From positions 1 through 64,000 of the forward strand of contig NZ_JAUFPW010000028.1 in the NCBI RefSeq assembly GCF_030409415.1: a stretch of 64,000 nt of DNA. The letters run 5' to 3'. The notes under the pieces are model-generated. The model was given only the letters and a program-made list of their open reading frames with translations, ran no database searches and was not told the DNA's origin. The first letter of the stretch is position 1; each line of letters begins with the position of its first letter. Shown in pieces: positions 7,224 to 14,645 of this stretch. The position numbers were made by a program, and so were the translations under genes. This DNA is from Pedobacter aquatilis. GTDB taxonomy: Bacteria; Bacteroidota; Bacteroidia; Sphingobacteriales; Sphingobacteriaceae.

Positions 7224-8198
7224 ATGAAAAACACTTCTGCAACACGATTAAATAAGTTTATAAGCGAAAGCGGATTATGTTCTCGTCGCGAGGCAGATAG
7301 ATTTATTGAACGTGGGAATGTTTTTATAAACGGCAAAAGAGCAAAGGTGGGCGACCAGGTTTTTGCAGGCGACAGAGTTATGGTTAACGGTCACAACATC
7401 GAGCCAAAAGAAGAAAGCAATTTCGTTTTATTGGCATTTAACAAACCTGTTGGCATTACCAGTACAACCGAAAGCAGCGTTCGTGATAATATTGTAGATT
7501 ATGTTAATTACAGCGAAAGAATATTTCCAATCGGCAGGCTCGACAAAGATTCTTCAGGTTTAATCTTCCTTACAAATAATGGCGACATTGTAAATAAAAT
7601 TCTTCGGGCAGGAAATAACCACGAAAAAGAATACGTGGTTACCGTAAATAAACCGGTAACTGAAGATTTTATTTTCGAAATGAGTAACGGAGTGCCTATT
7701 TTAGGTGTTAACACCAGGAAGTGCAAAGTTAGGCAGTTAACAACCTTTTCCTTTAACATTATACTTATTCAAGGTTTAAACAGGCAAATCCGCAGAATGT
7801 GCGAACATTTCGGTTATGAAGTAACCAAGTTGGAACGCACCCGAATTATGAATATCAATTTAAAGGGCATACCAACCGGAGAATTTAGAGAATTTACAGA
7901 ATCGGAAATGGAAACGATTATGAAGAGCGTCGAAAAATCTTCATCAGAAGCGAAACCAAAATCTTCTTCAAAACCTAAAAAGAATACAAATACTTGGGAA
8001 GAAATTCCTGAATTACGATCTGAACGTCCATTAAAATACTCTAAGCCATCAAAATCTGCGCAAAAATCAGGAAGCAAAAAAAACTCTGGTCATTCATCGA
8101 CTAAACAAAACCAGAAAAGTAATTCTTCGAGCAGAAATGCACGACCCGCAAAAGGTAAATCTACAGGCAAATCAAACACCAGACCAAGAGGAAGATAA
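7224..8198 (+). CDS. rluF: 23S rRNA pseudouridine synthase, RluF-like
   Basis: This 324-residue enzyme isomerises uridine in rRNA. The S4 RNA-binding domain is at about 8-60 ([20 protein letters not shown]). The RsuA/RluB/E/F catalytic domain follows, with the nucleophilic Asp in [10 protein letters not shown] (about residue 104). The [15 protein letters not shown] motif and the end of the domain ([11 protein letters not shown]) fit RluF best. The assignment to U2604 is from family resemblance. After residue 235 comes a tail of about 90 residues rich in Lys, Ser, Gln and Asn, strongly basic and probably disordered. The E. coli enzyme has a shorter, different tail, while such tails are frequent in Bacteroidota RNA-binding enzymes. 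Confidence 0.9.
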   Translation: MKNTSATRLNKFISESGLCSRREADRFIERGNVFINGKRAKVGDQVFAGDRVMVNGHNIEPKEESNFVLLAFNKPVGITSTTESSVRDNIVDYVNYSERIFPIGRLDKDSSGLIFLTNNGDIVNKILRAGNNHEKEYVVTVNKPVTEDFIFEMSNGVPILGVNTRKCKVRQLTTFSFNIILIQGLNRQIRRMCEHFGYEVTKLERTRIMNINLKGIPTGEFREFTESEMETIMKSVEKSSSEAKPKSSSKPKKNTNTWEEIPELRSERPLKYSKPSKSAQKSGSKKNSGHSSTKQNQKSNSSSRNARPAKGKSTGKSNTRPRGR

Positions 8199-8250
8199 GC
8201 CAACAAATTGTAAAATTAACTGTTGATTTATAGTCTTTTAGCTTTTCAAT

Positions 8251-8281
8251 TTTAGCTTAATGCCTTTTTTAAGTACCTTTG
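8251..8281 (+). promoter_or_regulatory. Candidate promoter of the antitoxin-toxin-rlmN unit
   Basis: TACCTTTG at 8274-8281 is a perfect TAnnTTTG -7 element. TTTA at 8251-8254, 19 bases upstream, is one mismatch from the -33 TTTG. The first start codon is 31 bases downstream, so the spacing is good. Confidence 0.5.
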
Positions 8282-8312
8282 TACTATTCTCTGCCAGAAT
8301 AAAATTTAACCT

Positions 8313-8516
8313 ATGGAAACATTAATTATGCACCCTGAAACTAAAGAGCAATTAGCTGCCTTAAAAGCAATAGCTAAAGCTTTGAAGGTTAATATAGAAA
8401 CTAAAAAAAGCCCTTACAATCCAGAGTTTGTAAAAATCATTAAAAATGCCGAAAAAAAAGGCAATTACAAAACCGTAGATCCAGATGACGTATGGGGAAG
8501 TTTAGGCTTAAAATAG
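8313..8516 (+). CDS. Small antitoxin-like protein (DUF2683-type) paired with a YoeB-like toxin
   Basis: This 67-residue cytoplasmic protein begins METLIMHPETKEQLAALKAI. Its C-terminal part has KSPYNPEFVKIIKNAEKKG and DPDDVWGSLGLK. The layout matches the short antitoxins that precede Txe/YoeB toxins in Bacteroidota: an N-terminal repressor or dimer segment and a C-terminal toxin-wrapping tail. The gene overlaps the toxin start by 25 bases (toxin ATG at 8492), as is common in such pairs. The antitoxin appears intact while the toxin frame is broken. A good promoter lies upstream. The pair probably continues into rlmN as one transcript. Confidence 0.75.
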   Translation: METLIMHPETKEQLAALKAIAKALKVNIETKKSPYNPEFVKIIKNAEKKGNYKTVDPDDVWGSLGLK

Positions 8517-8772
8517 AAGAACTTGCACAAAATCATCTAGAAAAACATTATAAATCAGGAAATAAAGGTAGTATTAAGAAGATTGAAAAAATTCTCAAAG
8601 AACTTCTGAAACGCCTTACACTGGTAGTGGTAATCCTGAATTATTAAAGAATGAATTATCAGGTTTCTGGTCAAGAAGAATAAATCAAAAAGATAGATTA
8701 ATTTACAAAGTTGAGGAAAACATTGTTACTGTTTTCATTATAGCAGCTATGGGTCATTACGGCGATAAATAA
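8492..8772 (+). pseudogene. yoeB: YoeB/Txe-family mRNA interferase toxin, frameshifted
   Basis: From the ATG at 8492 the frame reads MGKFRLKIEELAQNHLEKHY and continues to KILKEL. It then runs out of register near 8603-8607. The rest of a YoeB protein (SETPYTGSGNPELLKNELS and later INQKDRLIYKVEENIV, IIAAMGHYGDK) is encoded in another frame from 8605 to the stop at 8772. Restoring one base, for instance a third T in CTTCT, gives a continuous protein of about 93 residues with the family C-terminal His-Tyr. YoeB toxins cleave mRNA at the ribosome. The unshifted frame ends after about 51 codons with an unrelated tail and would be inactive. A sequencing error is possible. The stop lies one base before the rlmN ATG. 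Confidence 0.85.
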
Positions 8773-8773
8773 A

Positions 8774-9835
8774 ATGTTAGAAAAACCACTGAAAAAAATA
8801 GACATCCGCTCATTAGATTTGCCACAGTTGCAGCAACATTTAACGACGATGCAACAACCTGCCTTTAGGGCTAAGCAAATTTACCAGTGGCTGTGGGAGA
8901 AATCGGCAACTACATTTGATGACATGAGTAATCTTTCTAAAGATTTACGCAAAGCATTAGATGAAAGCTTTACCATTAATGCCGTTCAGGTTAATAATTC
9001 GCAGTTCAGTAACGATCATACCATAAAAAACACTTTCCGTTTAGCCGATGGTAATATTGTAGAAGGCGTTTTAATTCCTCTTGAAGACCGTATGACGGCC
9101 TGTGTAAGTTCACAAGTTGGTTGCAGTTTAACTTGTAAATTCTGCGCAACTGGCTATATGGAACGTAAACGTAATTTAAATGCCGATGAGATTTATGATC
9201 AGGTTGTTTTAATTGATAAACAAGCAAAGCAAAATTACAATAATCCGCTTACCAACATTGTGTACATGGGCATGGGCGAACCTTTGCTTAATTACGCCAA
9301 TGTGTTAAAATCAATCGAACGAATCACCGCACCCGATGGTTTAAACATGAGCTACAAGCGCATCACGGTTTCTACTGCAGGTATCGCTAAAATGATTAAA
9401 AAACTTGGCGATGATGGTGCAAAATTCAACCTTGCACTTTCATTACACGCTGCAAATGATAAAAAACGAAATGAAATAATGCCAATTAATGAGGCTAATT
9501 CGTTAAAATCTTTAGCCGAAGCGTTGAAGTATTATTTCGCTAAAACTAAAAATCCTGTAACTTACGAATACATCGTTTTTAACCATTTTAACGATGAGCT
9601 TGAAGATGCAATGGAACTGGCCAAATTCTGCAAGCATATTCCTTGCAAAGTAAACCTTATCGAATACAATCCAATTTCTTTTGCCGATTTTACAAATGCC
9701 GATGGCGATAAAATCGATGCTTTTTCAAACTACTTGAAAAGTCAGGGCATTAATACAAATATTCGCCGCAGCCGTGGTAAAGATATTGATGCAGCCTGCG
9801 GTCAGTTAGCCGTTAAGGAAGAAGCCAAAGCCTGA
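8774..9835 (+). CDS. rlmN: Dual-specificity 23S rRNA / tRNA adenine-C2 methyltransferase RlmN
   Basis: This 353-residue radical SAM enzyme methylates A2503 of 23S rRNA and A37 of some tRNAs. An N-terminal RNA-binding helical region (PAFRAKQIYQWLWEK) precedes the radical SAM core. The core has C-x3-C-x2-C in GCSLTCKFCATGY (about residues 115-126), binding the 4Fe-4S cluster, and the SAM-contacting MGMGEPLLNY. The C-terminal AACGQL motif carries the cysteine that is methylated during catalysis and is present. Length and motifs match the family. Its ATG is one base after the broken toxin frame, so it is probably co-transcribed with the antitoxin. Confidence 0.97.
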   Translation: MLEKPLKKIDIRSLDLPQLQQHLTTMQQPAFRAKQIYQWLWEKSATTFDDMSNLSKDLRKALDESFTINAVQVNNSQFSNDHTIKNTFRLADGNIVEGVLIPLEDRMTACVSSQVGCSLTCKFCATGYMERKRNLNADEIYDQVVLIDKQAKQNYNNPLTNIVYMGMGEPLLNYANVLKSIERITAPDGLNMSYKRITVSTAGIAKMIKKLGDDGAKFNLALSLHAANDKKRNEIMPINEANSLKSLAEALKYYFAKTKNPVTYEYIVFNHFNDELEDAMELAKFCKHIPCKVNLIEYNPISFADFTNADGDKIDAFSNYLKSQGINTNIRRSRGKDIDAACGQLAVKEEAKA

Positions 9836-9874
9836 CTTAATTTTTAGAAAAGCAAGGACAATACACAAATTTGC

Positions 9875-9945
9875 GTTTCGTCCTGCTGTACATTATAGCC
9901 CCAATTTTTAAACAAAAATCGGGGGCTGCCATTCCCATCAGGTTT
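9875..9945 (-). repeat. Structured intergenic element, copy 2
   Basis: Read on the minus strand, the element carries GGCAGCCCCCG, then a strong hairpin, then GGGGCTATA and GCAGGACGAAAC. The hairpin pairs AGCCCCAATTTTT (9897-9909) with AAAAATCGGGGGCT (9914-9927). The motifs GGCAGCCCC, GGGCTATA and GGACGAAAC are shared with copy 1 (101-165), which lies in the opposite orientation. On the plus strand the hairpin could also stop transcription from rlmN. The rest of 9836-10058 shows nothing recognisable. Confidence 0.6.
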
Positions 9946-10058
9946 AAATAACTTCTGCAATTACAACTATTTAAGGTTGCAAATTGTTAAAGGTTCATCG
10001 CCTTAAATTTCCAAAGAAATACTATATTTAATTAGGTAATCCACTAACCAAATTATTT

Positions 10059-10778
10059 ATGGAAATCTATAAAGCAAAAAAATCCCCATTTTATCGCTGG
10101 AGCACAGATTTAATTGGCTTATTATTTCCAAATCTTTGTAACGCCTGCGGCATTTCACTTTTTCAAAATGAGCATTTAATATGCACCCACTGTTTGTACG
10201 ATTTGCCCTTTACCGATTATCACATTTACGAAGAAAATAGGGTAGCTAAGCAATTATGGGGTAGGTTGCCACTTCATGGTGCAATGGCCATGCTCTACTT
10301 CAGAAAAGGTGCAAAAGTTCAAAACCTGATACACAATTTAAAATATAACCATAAAACAGAAGTTGGTAATTTACTTGGAAACATGCTTGGCGATAGGTTA
10401 AACAAAAGTCCAATCTATGAAAATATTGATTTAATAATCCCTGTGCCATTACACAAGAAAAAGCTTAGAATAAGAGGTTACAACCAAAGCACGTTTATTG
10501 CAGAAGGGATATCTGAAAAGATGAATGTTCCACTGGATGAAAATACCTTAGTCAGAATAACCTCAACAGAGAGCCAAACCAAGAAAAGTCGATACAGCAG
10601 GTACGAAAACATGAAAGATGTATTTGGAATTACCAATCCTGATGTAATAAAAGGTAAACATATACTACTTATAGATGATGTAATTACAACTGGTGCTACG
10701 CTCGAAGCCTGTGCAAATGCTTTATTAGAAAATGGCGCAGAAAAAGTAAGCATTGCAGCATTAGCATTCGCAGAATAA
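10059..10778 (+). CDS. comF: ComF family phosphoribosyltransferase-like protein
   Basis: This 239-residue cytoplasmic protein has an N-terminal zinc-finger-like segment with cysteines in LFPNLCNACG and LICTHCLYDLP (about 24-50). A type I phosphoribosyltransferase domain follows, with the PRPP-binding loop ILLIDDVITTGATLEA (about 205-220). This is the ComF/GntX architecture. ComF proteins take part in handling imported single-stranded DNA during transformation, but the biochemical role outside naturally competent species is unclear. No other competence genes are in the window. The stop is 13 bases before the next gene, so the two may be co-transcribed. Confidence 0.9.
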   Translation: MEIYKAKKSPFYRWSTDLIGLLFPNLCNACGISLFQNEHLICTHCLYDLPFTDYHIYEENRVAKQLWGRLPLHGAMAMLYFRKGAKVQNLIHNLKYNHKTEVGNLLGNMLGDRLNKSPIYENIDLIIPVPLHKKKLRIRGYNQSTFIAEGISEKMNVPLDENTLVRITSTESQTKKSRYSRYENMKDVFGITNPDVIKGKHILLIDDVITTGATLEACANALLENGAEKVSIAALAFAE

Positions 10779-10791
10779 TTATATTTGAGTT

Positions 10792-12165
10792 ATGCGTTTT
10801 GTATTATATTATTTAATATTTACACTCCTTGTTTCTTCTTGTAGAAAAGATGAATACATAACTGCAGATCCCAATGCAAAACTAAGCTTATCGCAGCAGG
10901 TTGTTTTATTCGATACTTTATTCACAACGGTTGGTTCGATTACTAAAACAGTTAAAATCATCAACAGAAATAATGATGCAATAAATATTACAGACATTTC
11001 ACTTTCTGGAGGTAATACATCACCATTTAGCCTAAACATCAATGGCCAAAGCACAAACAGTAAACCAAACATCAAAATCAACGGTCAAGATTCTTTAAAT
11101 ATATTTGTAAGGGTAAACATAAATCCTGATACCAGAACCAATCCTTTCATCATTCAGGATTCAATAATAATTCAATCAAATGGCAACCGCCAGGCGATAC
11201 AACTTATTGCTTATGGGCAAAATGCAATTTTTATAAATAACGGAACCATTAACAGCAATACTGTTTGGTATAAGGGTTTTCCTTATATCATAACCGGCTC
11301 CATTACCATTAATAACAATGCAACATTAACAGTATCACCAGGCACAAAAATTTATTTCCATAAGGATGCGGTGATGAATGTTGAAGGTAAACTAAGTGTA
11401 AATGGCACAGCCAGTGAACCTATTCTTTTTAGCAGCGACAGAATGGAAGACATTTACGCCAACCAACCCGGGCAATGGCAAGGTATTTATATGAAACGTT
11501 TTGGTAACGGAATCATCAATAATGCTGTAATTAAAAATGCATCCGTAGGCATCACTTCCGATTCATTGTCTAATACTTCAAATCCGAAGCTTATTGTAGC
11601 CAACACCATCATTAAAAATATGCAGGTTGCTGCGTTTATAGGTTATCATTCAGAATTATTAGCTTTTAATAATTTGATGTACAACTGTGGCAATTACTTG
11701 ATATATGCAATTGGCGGAGGAAATTATAACTTAAAACAAAATACTTTTGCAGGCTATAATCCAAACTTTCCCAGAAAAAATGCTGCATTAACGTTTTCTG
11801 ATTATATATCAGCTACATCATTTAATAAACTGCAATTAAATTTAACCAATAACATTATTTGGGGAAGCTTAAACAATGAATTGGATATACAGAAGAAAAC
11901 AAATGCAGCAAATGAGTTAACCATAGTTAATAACTTGATTAAAACCACAAGCAATAACTACAACACAAGCAACAATACTACAAATGTTGACCCACATTTT
12001 TTATTTACAACTCAAGAAAATTTTGAATTATCTTCTGGCAGTCCGGCTTTAGCAAAGGGAATTAGCCTCACTACAGACGAATATTATAATATTTATTTAA
12101 GCAAAGACTTAAAAAACAACAATAGAACCTTTCCATCGACTTTAGGCTGTTACGAGAAAAAATAA
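10792..12165 (+). CDS. Lipoprotein with predicted right-handed beta-helix
   Basis: This 457-residue protein has a lipoprotein signal peptide ending in the lipobox V-S-S-C (Cys17), so it should be anchored in the outer membrane or face the periplasm. Residues about 45-130 resemble an Ig-like, cell-surface-associated domain (VKIINRNNDAINITDISLSG). From about 145 onward, Asn- and Ile-rich repeats with phrases such as ITINNNATLTVSPGTKIYF and NVEGKLSVNG are typical of right-handed parallel beta-helices. I do not recognise a catalytic motif, so the function is unknown. It may bind carbohydrate or a surface ligand. A terminator follows at 12238-12278. Confidence 0.75.
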   Translation: MRFVLYYLIFTLLVSSCRKDEYITADPNAKLSLSQQVVLFDTLFTTVGSITKTVKIINRNNDAINITDISLSGGNTSPFSLNINGQSTNSKPNIKINGQDSLNIFVRVNINPDTRTNPFIIQDSIIIQSNGNRQAIQLIAYGQNAIFINNGTINSNTVWYKGFPYIITGSITINNNATLTVSPGTKIYFHKDAVMNVEGKLSVNGTASEPILFSSDRMEDIYANQPGQWQGIYMKRFGNGIINNAVIKNASVGITSDSLSNTSNPKLIVANTIIKNMQVAAFIGYHSELLAFNNLMYNCGNYLIYAIGGGNYNLKQNTFAGYNPNFPRKNAALTFSDYISATSFNKLQLNLTNNIIWGSLNNELDIQKKTNAANELTIVNNLIKTTSNNYNTSNNTTNVDPHFLFTTQENFELSSGSPALAKGISLTTDEYYNIYLSKDLKNNNRTFPSTLGCYEKK

Positions 12166-12237
12166 TTTTTTTCATATTTCTCAAAACAAAATTAATTGAC
12201 TTACGTTTATATATTCGAGAGCGTTAATTTAGATGGT

Positions 12238-12278
12238 AAGGGTCGATATTTCTTTTAGAATATCGGCCCTTTACTTTT
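12238..12278 (+). terminator. Intrinsic terminator after the beta-helix lipoprotein gene
   Basis: AAGGGTCGATATT (12238-12250) pairs with AATATCGGCCCTT (12259-12271) with one mismatch, followed by TACTTTTTT. It is strong and lies 73 bases after the stop codon. Confidence 0.8.
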
Positions 12279-12330
12279 TTAGGCAGGATTTTTCAGGATG
12301 ATAGTCGGAGCGAATCTCGTATTTCTTCCA

Positions 12331-12363
12331 ACAAAAAGAGCCTTACAAATTAATGCAAGGCTC
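12331..12363 (-). terminator. Intrinsic terminator after glyA
   Basis: On the minus strand GAGCCTT and AAGGCTC (plus-strand positions 12357-12363 and 12338-12344) form a 7-bp stem followed by TTTTTG. It lies 22 bases past the glyA stop. Confidence 0.75.
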
Positions 12364-12384
12364 GTTAACCATTAAGGCTATTAA

Positions 12385-13656
12385 TTATTTATAAAGCGGA
12401 AAAGCGCTCACTAATTTAACAACTTCAGCTTTTACAGCATTTAAGTTAGCTTCATCTTCTGGATTTGTTAAAACCTGATCGATTAAATCAACAATTTTTT
12501 CCATTTCGGCTTCTTTTAAACCACGAGTTGTAATCGCAGCAGTTCCTACACGGATACCAGATGTTACAAATGGTGATTTATCATCAAAAGGAACCATATT
12601 TTTGTTTACAGTGATTTCTGCCTTCTCTAAAGCATTTTCTGCTAACTTACCAGTAATGTTTTTATTTCTTAAATCGATTAACATTAAATGGTTATCCGTA
12701 CCACCAGAAATAATACCGTATCCTTTAGCAACAAAAGCCTTAGCCATTGCTTGTGCATTAGCCGCAACCTGCTTAATATAAACACCATATTCATCACTTA
12801 AAGCTTCGCCAAATGCAATTGCTTTTGCTGCAATAATGTGCTCTAACGGACCACCCTGAGTTCCAGGGAAAACAGCCATATCCAACAGGTTACTCATCAT
12901 ACGAATTTCACCTTTTGGCGTTTTCAATCCCCATGGATTTTCGAAATCTTGTCCCATCATAATCATACCACCACGCGGACCACGTAAAGTTTTGTGCGTA
13001 GTTGTGGTTACGATATGGCAATGAGGAAGTGGATTTGCCAATAAACCTTTAGCAATTAATCCGGCAGGGTGAGAAATATCAGCCAAAACCAATGCACCAA
13101 TTTTATCTGCAACCGAGCGAATGAATGCATAATCCCACTCGCGTGAGTAAGCCGAAGCACCGCAAATAATTAATTTTGGTTTTTCTGCTAATGCAACTTC
13201 TTCAAGTTTTTTGTAATCGATTAAACCTGTTTCTTTATCAACACCATAAAATAATGGCTGATATAATTTACCAGAGAAATTTACCGGAGAACCGTGTGTT
13301 AAGTGACCACCGTGTGAAAGGTCGAAACCTAAAATTTTATCGCCTGGTTGAATAACAGCAAGCATAACCGCAGCATTTGCTTGTGCGCCAGAATGTGGCT
13401 GAACGTTAACCCATGCAGCACCAAATAATTCTTTTGCTCTATCAATTGCAATTTGCTCTACCACATCTACAACCTGGCAGCCACCATAATAACGCTTACC
13501 TGGCAAGCCTTCAGCATATTTATTGGTTAATACCGAGCCTGCAGCTTCCATAACCTGCTTGCTTACAAAGTTTTCTGATGCGATAAGTTCTAAACCATGC
13601 TCTTGGCGGTCTAATTCTTTATCAATGAGTTCAAAAATTTGGTTATCACGTTTCAT
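12385..13656 (-). CDS. glyA: Serine hydroxymethyltransferase
   Basis: This 423-residue PLP enzyme interconverts serine and glycine with tetrahydrofolate and supplies one-carbon units. Visible family signatures are [18 protein letters not shown] near the N-terminus, [14 protein letters not shown], the nucleotide and substrate loop SGAQANAAV, and the PLP-lysine motif in [14 protein letters not shown] (Lys about residue 222). Length and sequence match bacterial GlyA throughout. It is a single-gene unit with a -7 element upstream (13685-13692) and its own terminator. It lies next to scpA on the same strand, with 63 bases between the scpA stop and the glyA start. Confidence 0.98.
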   Translation of the reverse strand: MKRDNQIFELIDKELDRQEHGLELIASENFVSKQVMEAAGSVLTNKYAEGLPGKRYYGGCQVVDVVEQIAIDRAKELFGAAWVNVQPHSGAQANAAVMLAVIQPGDKILGFDLSHGGHLTHGSPVNFSGKLYQPLFYGVDKETGLIDYKKLEEVALAEKPKLIICGASAYSREWDYAFIRSVADKIGALVLADISHPAGLIAKGLLANPLPHCHIVTTTTHKTLRGPRGGMIMMGQDFENPWGLKTPKGEIRMMSNLLDMAVFPGTQGGPLEHIIAAKAIAFGEALSDEYGVYIKQVAANAQAMAKAFVAKGYGIISGGTDNHLMLIDLRNKNITGKLAENALEKAEITVNKNMVPFDDKSPFVTSGIRVGTAAITTRGLKEAEMEKIVDLIDQVLTNPEDEANLNAVKAEVVKLVSAFPLYK

Positions 13657-13684
13657 CCTTAAAATAGGTTTGTTATTTTTTTGG

Positions 13685-13692
13685 CAAAAGTA
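13685..13692 (-). promoter_or_regulatory. -7 element of glyA
   Basis: On the minus strand the sequence is TACTTTTG, a perfect TAnnTTTG, 28 bases upstream of the glyA ATG. No clear -33 TTTG is seen. Confidence 0.4.
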
Positions 13693-13719
13693 AGAAATTA
13701 CAAGGTAAATAAGGCTGAA

Positions 13720-14463
13720 TTAGGCCAATGCTTTTACATTAAAGTTATTAAAACCGCTGCCAATGTTTATTTCAACGATTTGTTGTTGAAGCATTTCCAA
13801 AATTGCGAGGAAATTATAAACGAAATGAACCTTATTCTCCGAACTTTTAAGCACCATGGCAAAATCTATCTGCTTATTAATATCCAAAAGATTCGCGATA
13901 AAGTGTTTTTGCTGTTCGATGGTGTAAGGATATTGTACAACGGTATGCTTCACCTCCTGACTGCGTAAATCGTACTTTTGCATCGTACGATGGTGAACCA
14001 TCAAAAGTTTATATAAATCTAAGGATAGCAATTCATCCTGATGAGTTGACGATTCGGCAGCTAAAGTTAAATCATATTCTATGTTACCTCGGCGCTCCTG
14101 CTGCATTCGTAAATCTTCAAAAATCTTTAATTCTTCTGAAACGGACTTGAATTGTTTGTAGGCAATCAGGCGAGCAATTAAATCCTGCTCCGGATTAAGC
14201 TCATTTCCTGCCTCATCAATCTCAATGCGAGGAAGCAACATTTTTGATTTAATCCGCATTAAGGTTGCCGCTACCAAAATGAATTCGCTCGCCAGCTCAA
14301 CGTTTAGCGCAAGTAATTGATGGATGTAAGCCAGAAAATCATTCGTAATTTTTGCGATTTCTATGTCCTGAATGTTAAGTTCATCACGTTCTATAAAAAA
14401 TAGTAACAAATCGAAGGGGCCTTCGAATACGGGGAGTTTAATTTCAAAATTTTCTGCCTGCAT
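13720..14463 (-). CDS. scpA: Segregation and condensation protein A
   Basis: ScpA is the kleisin of the bacterial SMC-ScpAB condensin, which organises and segregates chromosomes. The protein has 247 residues from the ATG at 14463. An upstream in-frame start at 14535 would add 24 residues that do not look like the family. The canonical beginning FEIKLPVFEGPFDLLLFFIE follows the chosen start directly, and a -7 element lies between the two candidates. The N-terminal part binds the Smc head-neck and continues with the segment ELASEFILVAATLMRIKSKMLLP. The C-terminal part is a winged helix. scpB and smc are not in the window. Confidence 0.95.
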   Translation of the reverse strand: MQAENFEIKLPVFEGPFDLLLFFIERDELNIQDIEIAKITNDFLAYIHQLLALNVELASEFILVAATLMRIKSKMLLPRIEIDEAGNELNPEQDLIARLIAYKQFKSVSEELKIFEDLRMQQERRGNIEYDLTLAAESSTHQDELLSLDLYKLLMVHHRTMQKYDLRSQEVKHTVVQYPYTIEQQKHFIANLLDINKQIDFAMVLKSSENKVHFVYNFLAILEMLQQQIVEINIGSGFNNFNVKALA

Positions 14464-14471
14464 CTTCAAAA

Positions 14472-14479
14472 CAAACATA
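14472..14479 (-). promoter_or_regulatory. -7 element TATGTTTG of scpA
   Basis: It is a perfect TAnnTTTG on the minus strand, 8 bases before the preferred scpA ATG (14463). It supports that start and implies a very short 5' leader. No -33 TTTG is evident. Confidence 0.35.
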
Positions 14480-14645
14480 ATCAAAACGCAATAATTTTTG
14501 ATACTATTTATCAGAATCAAGATTTTAAATATCAAAGGAGTCCATTTTCTATATATTTAATTGTTGTACTTATTGAACTTTTTTTTCTAAAATATTAGAA
14601 CAAAAATCCCTTTCTTTGTATCTTGTTTTTTACCCAAAATATTAA

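Noticed and set aside
8595..8612. Programmed -1 frameshifting as the explanation for the two-frame toxin
   Set aside because: No slippery heptamer of the X-XXY-YYZ type and no obvious downstream stem are seen. A one-base deletion is simpler.
13681..13968. 95-codon plus-strand frame opposite the end of scpA
   Set aside because: It is antisense to the conserved scpA coding sequence, starts within the glyA upstream region, and has no family features.
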